DNA from: Vibrio aquaticus
Lineage (GTDB): Bacteria; Pseudomonadota; Gammaproteobacteria; Enterobacterales; Vibrionaceae
Reading direction: 5' to 3'
NCBI RefSeq assembly: GCF_003970385.1
Contig: NZ_RXZH01000001.1
Coordinates: 310,001-374,000 of the forward strand
Length of the DNA stretch: 64,000 nucleotides
The position numbers and the translations under genes are program-made. Under the pieces are notes generated by a model. That model ran no database searches and was not told the origin of the DNA. It saw nothing but the letters and a program-made list of their open reading frames with translations. This document shows, one piece after another, positions 45,582-54,819 of this stretch (position 1 is the stretch's first letter; every line of letters starts with the position of its first letter).

Positions 45582-46559
45582 TTAGAAATCGTAACGAGCG
45601 CCTAGACGTAGCGTATCTTCACCCTGAACAACTAGGTCAGCCACTTTGACTTCATCAAGGCCGTTCATGTAGTAAGAAACGTAAGTACGGAAGTTGCTGT
45701 TGAATTTGTAGTAACCAACGAGCTCAATGCCGTCAGTTGCATCAGCTTTGGTGCCAGACACTTCATTCTCTTGATATGTGTACAGTGCAGCCGCTGAGAA
45801 CTGTTTCGAGAACTTGTATTCTGCAACCAATTCATAAGCCGTAAACTCGCTGCCTTTACCCTCATCGATTTCATTGTCGCCCTGAGAGTATGTGCCCGCT
45901 AGATATAAGCTATCTAGAGTGAACCCTAGGCCAAATAGAACTTGTGAGTCAGATAGGTCATCACTGTCTGCACCAGAGAATGCAAGGCCTAAATCCAGGC
46001 CAAATGGCGCTGAGTACATACCTGCCACGCTGTAGCCATCTGAATCTTTCTCTTTTTTCGCTTGATATGTTGCTTCAAGTTGAATCGCGTCAAAACCGCC
46101 ACGGTATGCAATAACGCTGTCTTCTTTGTCGCTCGCAGAATCAACGGTCTGTTGAACACCAGAGAACTCTGTAATATCCGTCATATCAGAAACGATAACT
46201 GACGCCATATCTTGACGGCCTAGTGAAATTGCATGGCCATCAAAGTCTAAACCCGCGTACATGTAACGGTTTTCGAAGCCAGTATCGCCACCTGTATCTT
46301 GCTCACCTTCGTAAACGCCAAAGGCAGACATACCTTCTGTGATTTCTGACTTACCTTTGAGGTTAAAGCGAGCGCGTGTGCTGTCATCCATCGTGCCTTC
46401 AATTTCAGCACCTTTTGAAGTACCTATGAAGTCACCACGAAATTCTACGCGGCCACCTACTTTGAACTCTGTGCCATCTGATTTGTAAACTGTCGCTGCT
46501 AGTGAAGAACCTGATACGAGTGCTGCAAATACTGCAGACGCTGCCACTGCTTTTTTCAT
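45582..46559 (-). CDS. OmpU-like outer-membrane porin
   Basis: A 325-residue Gram-negative porin. The signal peptide MKKAVAASAVFAALVSGSSLA is followed by a mature start ATVYKSDGTEFKVGGRVEFRGDF typical of the Vibrio OmpU/OmpT group. The sequence alternates beta strands and acidic loops (many Asp, Glu, Gly) and ends in LRLGARYDF, the C-terminal aromatic recognised by the barrel assembly machinery. It should be a trimeric 16-stranded pore. It has a long 3'UTR and an upstream spacer of about 150 bases to an Lrp gene. It may not be the true ompU orthologue, since that lies on chromosome I in V. cholerae. Confidence 0.92.
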   Translation of the reverse strand: MKKAVAASAVFAALVSGSSLAATVYKSDGTEFKVGGRVEFRGDFIGTSKGAEIEGTMDDSTRARFNLKGKSEITEGMSAFGVYEGEQDTGGDTGFENRYMYAGLDFDGHAISLGRQDMASVIVSDMTDITEFSGVQQTVDSASDKEDSVIAYRGGFDAIQLEATYQAKKEKDSDGYSVAGMYSAPFGLDLGLAFSGADSDDLSDSQVLFGLGFTLDSLYLAGTYSQGDNEIDEGKGSEFTAYELVAEYKFSKQFSAAALYTYQENEVSGTKADATDGIELVGYYKFNSNFRTYVSYYMNGLDEVKVADLVVQGEDTLRLGARYDF

Positions 46560-46712
46560 CTTATTTACCTTGCATTTATAATGAGCTTCTATGCTCGAAC
46601 TATGTGTTGCGAGATAAATTAGAGGTCTGAGATGAAGGTTTAATTGCTAATCTATTACGATTAAGTGGCGATTGAGTTTATAAATGATGACAGTCATATT
46701 CATTGTAATGAT

Positions 46713-47153
46713 TTAACGCTCATCTTTGGGGGAGTCCATCACCACCATGGTTGTAATAGATTGAACGTGTTTACACTCACCAAGAACGTCAGCGTGAAAC
46801 TTCTTATAGCTCGGTAAATCTTTCGTTTCGACTCTCAATAGGTACTCGTTCGCCCCTGTGATGTTGTGGCATTCGACCACCTCTTCGACAAAGCGCACGT
46901 GCTCTTCGAACTCTTGCTGAGATTGCTTTCGGTGACTTGCTAACCCGATGGAGACATAAGCAATAAAGCCGACGCCAAGTTGAGTGTTATCGGTCATGGC
47001 TCGATAGCCTTTGATTACCCCTCTTTTCTCGAGCTCTTGCACTCGCCTTAATGTAGCGGAGGCCGACAACCCAATACGTTCAGATAGCTCAACGTTAGAG
47101 ATTCTTCCGTCCATTTTAAGCTCTTGCAAGATTCTTTCGTCAAACCGATCCAT
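46713..47153 (-). CDS. Lrp/AsnC-family transcriptional regulator
   Basis: A 146-residue Lrp-type protein. The N-terminal helix-turn-helix (residues 4-60: ILQELKMDGRISNVELSERIGLSASATLRRV) is followed by a RAM ligand-binding domain (FIAYVSIGL, CHNITGANEYLLRV). It is divergent from a LysE-family exporter gene, the usual pairing of an amino-acid sensing regulator with an amino-acid exporter. Control of that exporter is likely. Confidence 0.94.
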   Translation of the reverse strand: MDRFDERILQELKMDGRISNVELSERIGLSASATLRRVQELEKRGVIKGYRAMTDNTQLGVGFIAYVSIGLASHRKQSQQEFEEHVRFVEEVVECHNITGANEYLLRVETKDLPSYKKFHADVLGECKHVQSITTMVVMDSPKDER

Positions 47154-47316
47154 ATCGCACCTTTATTGTTCATTTTTCCCATTCAGTTCGAATAAAAGCA
47201 CATAATTGTTCACTAATCCACCTACTATAACTCTCGACCGGTCAAAAATTGCTTCTTAGCGCAATATTATTGCGTTCATCTACTCGGCCTTGAGCCTGTT
47301 TAATACGGATTTAATT

Positions 47317-47901
47317 ATGGAATTAGAACAACTCGGCGCATTAGCACTTTTCGCATTCGTTTCTACCTTTACACCCGGTCCAAATAACCTGATGCTGATG
47401 ACGTCGGGTGCAAACGTCGGCTACATGAGAACCTTACCCCATATGAGTGGCGTCGCTTTTGGTTTCGCGTTTATGGTGCTGATCGTTGGCTTAGGTTTAT
47501 CGTCAATTTTTACCGCTTACCCTGCCGCTCATACTGCCCTCAAGTACGTCAGTTTGGCTTATCTGCTTTATCTCGCAGGGAAAATTGCTTTAAGTGGCAG
47601 AGCCAAAGGTTCGGCTGACTTTAAGCCAATGAGTTTTATCGGTGCAGCCAGCTTTCAATGGGTTAACCCTAAGGGTTGGTCAATGGCACTAAGTTCAGTC
47701 ACGCTGTATAGCAACGGCGGCGGTTGGTTTGAACTGATGATCATTTCGTTGACGTTTTTGATAGCAAACTACCCGTCTGGCACGTTTTGGATATTGGCCG
47801 GGCGTGAACTGCAGCGCTGGTTGACGACCAATGTTCGTGTACGCACCTTTAACGTTTCCATGGCCTTGCTACTGATCGCTTCGACCGTTCCGATGATTTA
47901 A
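47317..47901 (+). CDS. LysE-family amino-acid exporter
   Basis: A 194-residue inner-membrane protein with about six hydrophobic segments. The LysE/RhtB signature FTPGPNNLMLMTSGANVG lies near the N-terminus, followed by AGKIALSG and FQWVNPKGW. I use the ATG at 47317; an earlier in-frame start at 47290 would add nine residues not typical of the family. It is divergent from an Lrp regulator. Substrate (a basic or neutral amino acid, or homoserine lactone-like) cannot be assigned. Confidence 0.93.
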   Translation: MELEQLGALALFAFVSTFTPGPNNLMLMTSGANVGYMRTLPHMSGVAFGFAFMVLIVGLGLSSIFTAYPAAHTALKYVSLAYLLYLAGKIALSGRAKGSADFKPMSFIGAASFQWVNPKGWSMALSSVTLYSNGGGWFELMIISLTFLIANYPSGTFWILAGRELQRWLTTNVRVRTFNVSMALLLIASTVPMI

Positions 47902-48003
47902 GCGGCTAGCACGTCAGGAATGTAAATTTGTTTAAAGATGCTATTCAAGCGTGAGTTCTACTGTTAATCTAAATGCGAACAAGAACAATTATCGAGTCGT
48001 ATC

Positions 48004-48777
48004 ATGAAAAAGCCATCACCAAAACATGTGGTTATCCAGTCTACTCACGCTGTGACACCGAATATGCAGCGTATTACATTCCAATCAGACTCCCTGCGAG
48101 AGTTTCCAGCAAACTGCGCAGGTAGCTACATTAAGCTATTGTTCACACCGTCTGGTTCGACTGACCTTTCTCTGTTAGGGCCAGACGACCGACCAACCAT
48201 GCGCACCTACACGATTCGTCAGTTTGACGCACAAACTGGCACGATCGAGGTCGACTTTGTGAGGCACATTACCCAAGACTTACAGTGTGGCTTTGCCGCT
48301 CGTTGGGCGATGAATGCCGAAGTAGGTGAATCAATCGCGATTGCTGGCCCTGGTACGATTCAAGAAATGAACATTGAAGCGGATTGGTTTTTCATGACCG
48401 CAGATATGACAGCCCTACCCGCATTATCTGCAAAAATTAAGCAACTGCCGAGTGATGCGACAGGTTATGCGGTGATCAAGGTCATTTCTGAGCAAGATAT
48501 TCAGCCAATTGAAGCGCCTGAGAATGTTCAGGTACATTGGATTTTTGAGCAGGATGATCTTGCTACAGCGGCACGAGAGCTTGAGTGGCTAAAAGGTAAA
48601 GCCTCGGTTTGGTGTGCATGTGAATTTGATTCGATGCGTGGACTGCGCCAATATTTCCGTAACGATAAAGGCATCGACCGTGAACATATCTACATCAGTA
48701 GCTACTGGAAAAAAGGCGTTGCAGAAGACGGTCATAAGGTGATTAAACGTCAAGACGCTGAAGAGAACGAAGGCTAA
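48004..48777 (+). CDS. siderophore-interacting protein (ViuB/YqjH-type ferric reductase)
   Basis: A 257-residue flavoprotein of the SIP family. The FAD-binding N-terminal domain has RTYTIRQFD, and the C-terminal NAD(P)H domain ends with FRNDKGIDREHIYISSYWKKG. Such cytosolic enzymes release iron from ferric siderophores by reduction. A weak Fur-box-like sequence, GCGAACAAGAACAATTATC (47975-47993), lies just upstream and agrees with the 19-bp consensus at about 12 positions. No siderophore biosynthesis or receptor gene is adjacent. It is terminated by the hairpin at 48801. Confidence 0.92.
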   Translation: MKKPSPKHVVIQSTHAVTPNMQRITFQSDSLREFPANCAGSYIKLLFTPSGSTDLSLLGPDDRPTMRTYTIRQFDAQTGTIEVDFVRHITQDLQCGFAARWAMNAEVGESIAIAGPGTIQEMNIEADWFFMTADMTALPALSAKIKQLPSDATGYAVIKVISEQDIQPIEAPENVQVHWIFEQDDLATAARELEWLKGKASVWCACEFDSMRGLRQYFRNDKGIDREHIYISSYWKKGVAEDGHKVIKRQDAEENEG

Positions 48778-48800
48778 CGCTTGGTTACCTACCAACATTG

Positions 48801-48826
48801 AAAAGGGGCTAAGTCAGCCCCTTTTT
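48801..48826. terminator. bidirectional terminator
   Basis: A 10-bp stem AAAAGGGGCT / AGCCCCTTTT with loop AAGTC and T-runs on both strands. It serves the siderophore-interacting gene and the convergent LysR gene. Confidence 0.92.
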
Positions 48827-48846
48827 AGATCGTGTTCTTACTAATA

Positions 48847-49716
48847 CTAACCCAGCTTCTCAGCCAGAAAATCAATCAGTAGCCTTACCTTTGGTGATAA
48901 GTTTCGGTTTTGCGGATAGAGCGCCCAGATCCCTTCTCGCTCATCGCGATACTCTGATAACACTTCCACCAGCTCACCCGAATCTAATGCTTCTTGTACA
49001 TAATGATCGGGCAGCTGAACAAGTCCTAGTCCACGCTTGGCCGCATCAAGCAGTGCATAACCTGAGTTACAATGAATACGCCCTGTCACACGTAAAGACT
49101 TTTCACCGTTGCGATCCCTAAAGCGCCAGTAATCAACCGAACCTACTAGGCATTGATGATTACTCAGTTCCGACAGTGTATGAGGCTCGCCAGAACGCTC
49201 TAAATAGCCAGGGCTCGCACACACATACAATTGACGAGTCGATAAACGTTTTGCCATAAAGCTGGAATCTTGCAAGCGGCCTAAGCGAATCGCCACATCC
49301 ACTCCAGATTCAATCAAATCCAATTTCTGGTTGCTCAACACAAGATCTAAGCTGACTTGAGGGTAGAGCTCTAGAAACTGATGGATAAGAGGCGCAAGGT
49401 TTTGCTCTCCAAAGGTGACAGGTGCGGTGATTTTGAGTAACCCTTTTGGTGTCGATTGCATCTGGGTTACCGCAAGTTCGGCTAGCTCCAAACCTTCGAC
49501 TAAGTGTTTACACTGCTGGTAGTAAATCTGCCCTGCTTCAGTTAACGACACTTTACGTGTAGTCCGGTTAAACAGCTTCACCGCCAAACGTTCTTCAAGT
49601 GTTGATACTCTTCGGCTGATTTGCGCCACTGAAGTATCCAACTTTTTCGCCGCTGCGGTGAATGATTGTGTTTCAGCAACCGCTACAAACTCACTGACCC
49701 CTTCCCAATTCGCCAT
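48847..49716 (-). CDS. LysR-family transcriptional regulator
   Basis: A regulator of about 289 residues. Winged helix (FVAVAETQSFTAAAKKLDTSVAQISRRV) and effector domain (LKITAPVTFGEQNLAP, IRLGRLQDSSFMAK) resemble the CrgA/AaeR-like group. The ATG at 49716 is preceded by AGAGAG; a longer frame to 49782 adds a basic stretch without a ribosome binding site. It is divergent from the DUF1254 protein gene across a 183-bp spacer and probably controls it. Confidence 0.92.
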   Translation of the reverse strand: MANWEGVSEFVAVAETQSFTAAAKKLDTSVAQISRRVSTLEERLAVKLFNRTTRKVSLTEAGQIYYQQCKHLVEGLELAELAVTQMQSTPKGLLKITAPVTFGEQNLAPLIHQFLELYPQVSLDLVLSNQKLDLIESGVDVAIRLGRLQDSSFMAKRLSTRQLYVCASPGYLERSGEPHTLSELSNHQCLVGSVDYWRFRDRNGEKSLRVTGRIHCNSGYALLDAAKRGLGLVQLPDHYVQEALDSGELVEVLSEYRDEREGIWALYPQNRNLSPKVRLLIDFLAEKLG

Positions 49717-49899
49717 AATACTCTCTGCAATACTCGATATGGTTTTGCGACGATTATTACAGATATGCAATAGAGTCTGCAATCGGCTCGCAAACTATTT
49801 GATCTTATCTATGCTCAATTTTGAGCCTCTCCTTTATCAACTTTGTTCATACGCTTCGATTAGAGTGAACGTATCGAAACAAACCCACTAGGTGAATTT

Positions 49900-51414
49900 A
49901 TGTTTAAGACTCGAATTAAAGCACTCGCTCTATCAGTAACACTGGTATTTTCTACCTCAGCCTTGAGCAGCGATTACAACACAGATGTTCCTGAAAGCAT
50001 TATGACTCCTGACAAAGTCGAAACCAGCATCGGCTCACTCTCGTTTGATGATGGCGTGCCTTCAAAAGAAAGCGCTGAGCGACTTTACGATAACCTCGAT
50101 ACGTTGAGAGCTACCGAGGTATTCCTTAACGCGATCCCTATGGCATCGTTGGAAGCGATTCGACTTGGGCATGTGGAAATGGGGATCACCAAGTCGAATC
50201 AGGTAATGATTTTCGACAAACTGATGGACTCCAATCCGCTATTCCTGACCGGTAATACTGATACCGTCTATGCCTCTGCTTTCCTTGATTTAGAGCGTGA
50301 TGGTCCAACCGTGATTGAAGTGCCACCAGGTATGGGTCCAACAACAGTCAATGATGCGTTCTTCCGTTTCGTGACCGACCTAGGTGTCGTAGGCCCAGAT
50401 AAAGGCAAAGGTGGTAAGTATTTGATCCTGCCTCCTGGCTACGAGGGCGAAATTCCTGAAGGTTACTTTGTTTCTAAGTCAACAAGTTACACCAACTGGT
50501 TCATTGCTCGTGGTTTCCTCAAAGATGGCAAGCCGGATGCAGCAATCGAAGCGTACAAATCAAAACTGAAGATTTATCCGCTAGCGAAACAATCTCAACA
50601 GCCAAACATGGAGTTTGTCTCTGTTAGCGGCAAATCATTCAACACGATTCACGCTAACGACAAGCATTTCTATGGCGAGATTAAAACCGTACTCGATAAA
50701 GAACCAGTCTCGTTCATTGACCCAGAAATGCGTGGCTTAATGTCGAGCATTGGCCTGCAAAAGAATAAGCCGTTTAACCCAGACGAACGTATGGAGAAAA
50801 TTCTAGAAGATGGCGTTGCGATCGGTAATGCTACGGCGCGTGCGCTTTACTTTCACCCAAGGGATAAGTCAGCCTATAAGTATGATGATCGTCAGTGGAA
50901 AACAGCCTTTATTGGCGGAGACTACCAATGGCTAGTCGATGGTGGAGAAGGTGGCCGTAACTTAGATGCGAGAACCTACTTTTTCTATGTTGCAACGGTA
51001 AACACACCGGCAATGGCACTTAAGCTGATTGAGAAAGGCTCACAATATGCGCTGGCAGATACCTCTAGCGATGGCAAATTCTTAGACGGTGGTAAAACAT
51101 ACAAGCTGAACATTCCAGCGAACGTCCCGGCGAAGAACTTCTGGTCAGTGGTGGTTTACGATCCACAAACTCGCTCAGAACTACAAACTAACCAGCCGTT
51201 CCCGAGCAAGAACAATAAACGTGATGACTTTATTGAAAATGCCGATGGTTCTGTCGACCTATACTTCGGACCAACTGCACCGAAAGGAAAAGAAGCCAAC
51301 TGGATTCAAACCGTGCCAAATAAAGGTTGGTTTAGCATCCTGCGCTTATACGGACCACAACAAGCTTGGTACGAGGAAAGCTGGAAACCGGGTGATATTG
51401 AACTGGTCAAATAG
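49900..51414 (+). CDS. exported DUF1254/DUF1214 protein
   Basis: A 504-residue secreted protein. A signal peptide (about 22 residues, cleavage near SALSS) is followed by a DUF1254 domain (FLNAIPMASLEAIRLG, LTGNTDTVYASAFLDL) and a C-terminal DUF1214 domain (NFWSVVVYDPQTRSELQ, DLYFGP, FSILRLYGP). The function of this widespread family is unknown; it occurs in periplasmic or cell-surface contexts. It is divergent from a LysR regulator and ends at a bidirectional terminator. Confidence 0.9.
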   Translation: MFKTRIKALALSVTLVFSTSALSSDYNTDVPESIMTPDKVETSIGSLSFDDGVPSKESAERLYDNLDTLRATEVFLNAIPMASLEAIRLGHVEMGITKSNQVMIFDKLMDSNPLFLTGNTDTVYASAFLDLERDGPTVIEVPPGMGPTTVNDAFFRFVTDLGVVGPDKGKGGKYLILPPGYEGEIPEGYFVSKSTSYTNWFIARGFLKDGKPDAAIEAYKSKLKIYPLAKQSQQPNMEFVSVSGKSFNTIHANDKHFYGEIKTVLDKEPVSFIDPEMRGLMSSIGLQKNKPFNPDERMEKILEDGVAIGNATARALYFHPRDKSAYKYDDRQWKTAFIGGDYQWLVDGGEGGRNLDARTYFFYVATVNTPAMALKLIEKGSQYALADTSSDGKFLDGGKTYKLNIPANVPAKNFWSVVVYDPQTRSELQTNQPFPSKNNKRDDFIENADGSVDLYFGPTAPKGKEANWIQTVPNKGWFSILRLYGPQQAWYEESWKPGDIELVK

Positions 51415-51425
51415 CATTTGAGACC

Positions 51426-51455
51426 AAAAAGGCAGCGTTCGTTGACGCTGCCTTT
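51426..51455. terminator. bidirectional terminator
   Basis: An 11-bp stem AAAGGCAGCGT / ACGCTGCCTTT with loop TCGTTG sits between the DUF1254 gene and the convergent LysR-type gene. The A-run on the left gives a T-run for the minus strand. Confidence 0.85.
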
Positions 51456-51459
51456 GTCG

Positions 51460-52368
51460 CTATAAACTGGCGAGAGTGTTTCGGATAACGCTTTCGATCT
51501 TATTCATGATCGGGTGTTGATAGTTCACTCTATGATAATGAATACCGACGTCATAACGCATTTGCTCACCATCCAGTAACAGTGGGATTTTTTTCACACT
51601 ATCAGGCAGCGCTTTACCAACTTCGAAACAAACCAAAACATGCTCGCCACCCGCCACACAATCCATGGCACTGCCTAGTGAGGCTACCGTAAGAGATTGC
51701 ACCAACGAAATGCCGACATTTTTTCGAATACGTTCATAGTAAGCACTGCTATCAAACGCCCCCATTGAAATACGTACCGTCTTGCAATCAATCAACTGAC
51801 TTAAATCGAGCGTATCAAACTGAGCAAGTGGATGTTCTTGATTGGCGTACAAATAGAGCCCCACTGCCCCGACTTTTCGTTCAATGATATTTTCATTAAA
51901 CTCATTCGGATAACCCGCAATACCTACTGCTAAGGTATCTGGCTTGGGAAACTCGATCCTGTCTAAAGACCAATCCATAAACGAGATTTGCGGCGTTGCT
52001 AAAGTTGTTAGATCACTGACTAGCGGTAAGGTAACAAGCCGGCTCAAAGGGTTGACCACATAAAATAAGAATTCAAGATTAGGCTCACCATGATCAAATC
52101 GTTTTGCGACCAAAGGCACTTGATCTAGCTGCTGTAATGGCAAAGTTATGTAGTCAATTAGCTGATTGGTAAACAATGTTGGCGTGTACACCCCTTTGGC
52201 AACCACAAATAGCTCATCACCCAGACTATCTCGGCAGTCAGACAAATGGCGATTAAACGTCGCTCGGCTAATATCAAGGTCATGGCATACTTTCACCTGA
52301 GAGCCAAAACGGTGCAATGCGGTCAAAAAGCGATATAAATTAAGATCAAAACGATTTTTCAAAGGCAC
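51460..52368 (-). CDS. divergent LysR-like transcriptional regulator
   Basis: A 302-residue protein with a LysR-like N-terminal helix-turn-helix (FLTALHRFGSQVKVCHDLDISRATFNRHL) and an effector domain. The winged-helix sequence departs from the usual LysR pattern (SFTAAA replaced by SQVKVC). It is single, with no obvious divergent operon partner except the small gene at 52545. The target is unknown. Confidence 0.85.
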   Translation of the reverse strand: MPLKNRFDLNLYRFLTALHRFGSQVKVCHDLDISRATFNRHLSDCRDSLGDELFVVAKGVYTPTLFTNQLIDYITLPLQQLDQVPLVAKRFDHGEPNLEFLFYVVNPLSRLVTLPLVSDLTTLATPQISFMDWSLDRIEFPKPDTLAVGIAGYPNEFNENIIERKVGAVGLYLYANQEHPLAQFDTLDLSQLIDCKTVRISMGAFDSSAYYERIRKNVGISLVQSLTVASLGSAMDCVAGGEHVLVCFEVGKALPDSVKKIPLLLDGEQMRYDVGIHYHRVNYQHPIMNKIESVIRNTLASL

Positions 52369-52544
52369 ACTCTCAGCGATTTAATGGTCGAGATCCAATA
52401 TAAGTGACATTACGACCCTCTGCCCTAAAAAGGGTTCAAAATTTCACGTTACAGCACACTATCGAAACTCATAATTTCGCGAATGCACCGACTTATTGCT
52501 TTGTGCTAACATACCGCTCTGTTTCGCATTTCAAAATTCTAACT

Positions 52545-52946
52545 ATGTCTAAATTAACCCTATCCATCGGCGCAATCATTTCAGCGATTTCTGTTTTACT
52601 TGCTTGGGTATTCATTCCTACTCATGTTCGCTTAAGCAGCGAAATACTTAGCAAGCCAATCGGTAACGGTTTTCAGATTGTGGGTTACAAGGCGATTTCA
52701 ACCAAGCCTCAAGACGGCAAATTGAATCATTTCTTCCTAATCGACACCAACGGCGACGTGAAAGACGCAGAACCTTTCCTGATTACGTCTGATCCGTTCA
52801 TTCAGTTTGAAACAACCGATGAAAACAAACTCTCGTTAACGGTTAAAGGTCGTATTAAGCATTTCGATAATGACCTATGGGTAGAGCGTGAAAACGGCAC
52901 GGTTCAGCATTGGTTTATCAGTGTCGATGCGGAGTACACTCGTTAA
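52545..52946 (+). CDS. small membrane-anchored protein of unknown function
   Basis: A 133-residue protein from ATG 52545 with one N-terminal hydrophobic segment (LTLSIGAIISAISVLLAWVFI) and a soluble beta-rich domain, probably periplasmic. A longer open frame to 52404 lacks a ribosome binding site, and its added sequence has no membrane-protein features. No family was recognised. It lies 101 bases before the RluA-family gene in the same direction. Confidence 0.75.
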   Translation: MSKLTLSIGAIISAISVLLAWVFIPTHVRLSSEILSKPIGNGFQIVGYKAISTKPQDGKLNHFFLIDTNGDVKDAEPFLITSDPFIQFETTDENKLSLTVKGRIKHFDNDLWVERENGTVQHWFISVDAEYTR

Positions 52947-53046
52947 TCCTTTCTGCTAAGGCATGACAGCCTATATTTGCTCTAGCTTTCACTCTTTAAA
53001 CAGGTAAAATCACGCCCAATTGATTTTACCTGTAGTGAATAGCTAG

Positions 53047-54726
53047 ATGCACCAACCTCAAGATCTCTTTACCCCATTCGAACAAGACATTTCAAACTAT
53101 TCACTACCTGAAAAGTTCACCTTTCCCTTTTACTATCAGCCTCACCCATTGACGGTGCTTGCCTCTGAGCAGCTGCAAAAACATCTATCGACTCAGAAAA
53201 ATTGGCACCATGACTTCGGCATTGATTCACTGGATCAAGGGACTGGCAAAATGTTTGGCGTATTGCTGGTTCAAAATGCTCAAGGGGAACTCGGTTTTCT
53301 ATCTGCCTTTTCGGGTAAAATTGCCGACTCGAACTTGCTACCTGGTTTCGTTCCACCTGTTTTCGACATGCTGGCTGAGCAAAGCTTCTTCCGCACTGAA
53401 TTGGCCGAGATTACGGCGGTGAGTAATGAGTTAACAAGCCAACAGTCCAATCCAAAACTACTGCAGCTTAGAGAGACGTTAAAGGCGAATCAGGCTCAGT
53501 ATCAGCAAGAAGAGTCAGCGCAGCGCCAACAAATGATTGAAGGCCGAGCGTTACGCAAAGCTCAGCGTGAGCAGGCTGAGGCAACACTAGGCGAAGAAGC
53601 ATTAAAAGAGCGCCTGTCAGAACTGAGCAAACAAAGCGTAGCAGAAAAGAACGTGCTCAAATACCTCAAGCTAGAGTGGGATGAAAAGATTGCCATCATT
53701 AGCGACGAGCTAACGCAACTAGAGAGTTCGCTCAATGCACTGAAAGATCAACGCAAGCAAATGTCGAATACGCTGCAGAACAAGCTTTTCGAGCAATATC
53801 GATTCTTAAACGCTGATGGCCAAGAGCAATCTCTACGAGCGATCTTCAAACCGACTGCGACACCAACACCACCAGCCGGTGCGGGCGAGTGTGCGGCGCC
53901 TAAATTGCTTCACTATGCTTATAAGCATGGCTTTAAGCCGTTAGCACTGGCTGAGTTTTGGTGGGGGTGCTCTCCGAAATCGGAAATTCGCCAACACGGT
54001 AAGTTTTATCCATCATGCAACAGCAAATGTCAGCCGATACTCGGCCATATGCTACAAGGCATGCTTGTCGATGATAACCCACTAGAAGAGAACTGGGCGG
54101 AAGACAAAGAACTAGAAATTCTCTTTGAAGATGAAGCAATGGTGGTCGTGAATAAACCATCAGGTCTTTTATCTGTGCCCGGTAAAACCATCAAAGATTC
54201 TGCCTATACACGCCTGCAAGAACGCTACCCTGATGTTGAAGGACCATTTGTTATCCACCGCTTGGACATGGCCACCTCCGGTTTGTTGGTGTTCGCCTTA
54301 ACCAAACGTGCGAATAAGAGCTTACAGAAGCAGTTCATTTCTCGTGGTGTGCAAAAACGCTATGTGGCTCTGCTTGATGGTGCTATCGAAGGTAAAAATG
54401 GTGAGATCAACCTGCCAATGCGCGGCGACCCAGTCGACCGCCCTCGCCAACTGGTTTGCTACGAGCACGGTAAGCCTGCCGAAACCTATTGGGAAGCCAT
54501 ATCCACAATCGAAGGCAAGACCAAGCTTTATCTTTACCCAAAAACGGGCCGTACCCACCAATTGCGAGTCCATTGCGCGCACTTAGAAGGGCTCAACACC
54601 CCTATGGTTGGGGACACGCTATACGGTGAAAAAACCAATCGACTTCATCTACATGCTGAGAGGCTTGAACTCGATCACCCATACAGCGGCGAACGTATGC
54701 TATTTCAAGCCAACGCTGACTTTTGA
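53047..54726 (+). CDS. RluA-family pseudouridine synthase with long N-terminal extension
   Basis: A 559-residue protein whose C-terminal ~200 residues form an RluA catalytic domain: VVNKPSGLLSVPG, HRLDMATSGL with catalytic Asp407, and KTGRTHQLRVH. It isomerises uridine to pseudouridine in rRNA or tRNA. The N-terminal ~330 residues include a long coiled coil (about 130-240) and a Cys-containing block (GAGECAAPKLL, WWGCSP, FYPSCNSKCQP near 278-335) that could bind zinc or an Fe-S cluster. The combination is seen in some marine gammaproteobacteria. The RNA site modified is not predictable. Confidence 0.9.
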   Translation: MHQPQDLFTPFEQDISNYSLPEKFTFPFYYQPHPLTVLASEQLQKHLSTQKNWHHDFGIDSLDQGTGKMFGVLLVQNAQGELGFLSAFSGKIADSNLLPGFVPPVFDMLAEQSFFRTELAEITAVSNELTSQQSNPKLLQLRETLKANQAQYQQEESAQRQQMIEGRALRKAQREQAEATLGEEALKERLSELSKQSVAEKNVLKYLKLEWDEKIAIISDELTQLESSLNALKDQRKQMSNTLQNKLFEQYRFLNADGQEQSLRAIFKPTATPTPPAGAGECAAPKLLHYAYKHGFKPLALAEFWWGCSPKSEIRQHGKFYPSCNSKCQPILGHMLQGMLVDDNPLEENWAEDKELEILFEDEAMVVVNKPSGLLSVPGKTIKDSAYTRLQERYPDVEGPFVIHRLDMATSGLLVFALTKRANKSLQKQFISRGVQKRYVALLDGAIEGKNGEINLPMRGDPVDRPRQLVCYEHGKPAETYWEAISTIEGKTKLYLYPKTGRTHQLRVHCAHLEGLNTPMVGDTLYGEKTNRLHLHAERLELDHPYSGERMLFQANADF

Positions 54727-54819
54727 TATTGTTATTAATACGACAAATAAGTTTTATCGCCAAAAACCTATAATTCCGTAAGGCATTCTGTATAATAATT
54801 CCTCCACTTAGGAGGTTCG

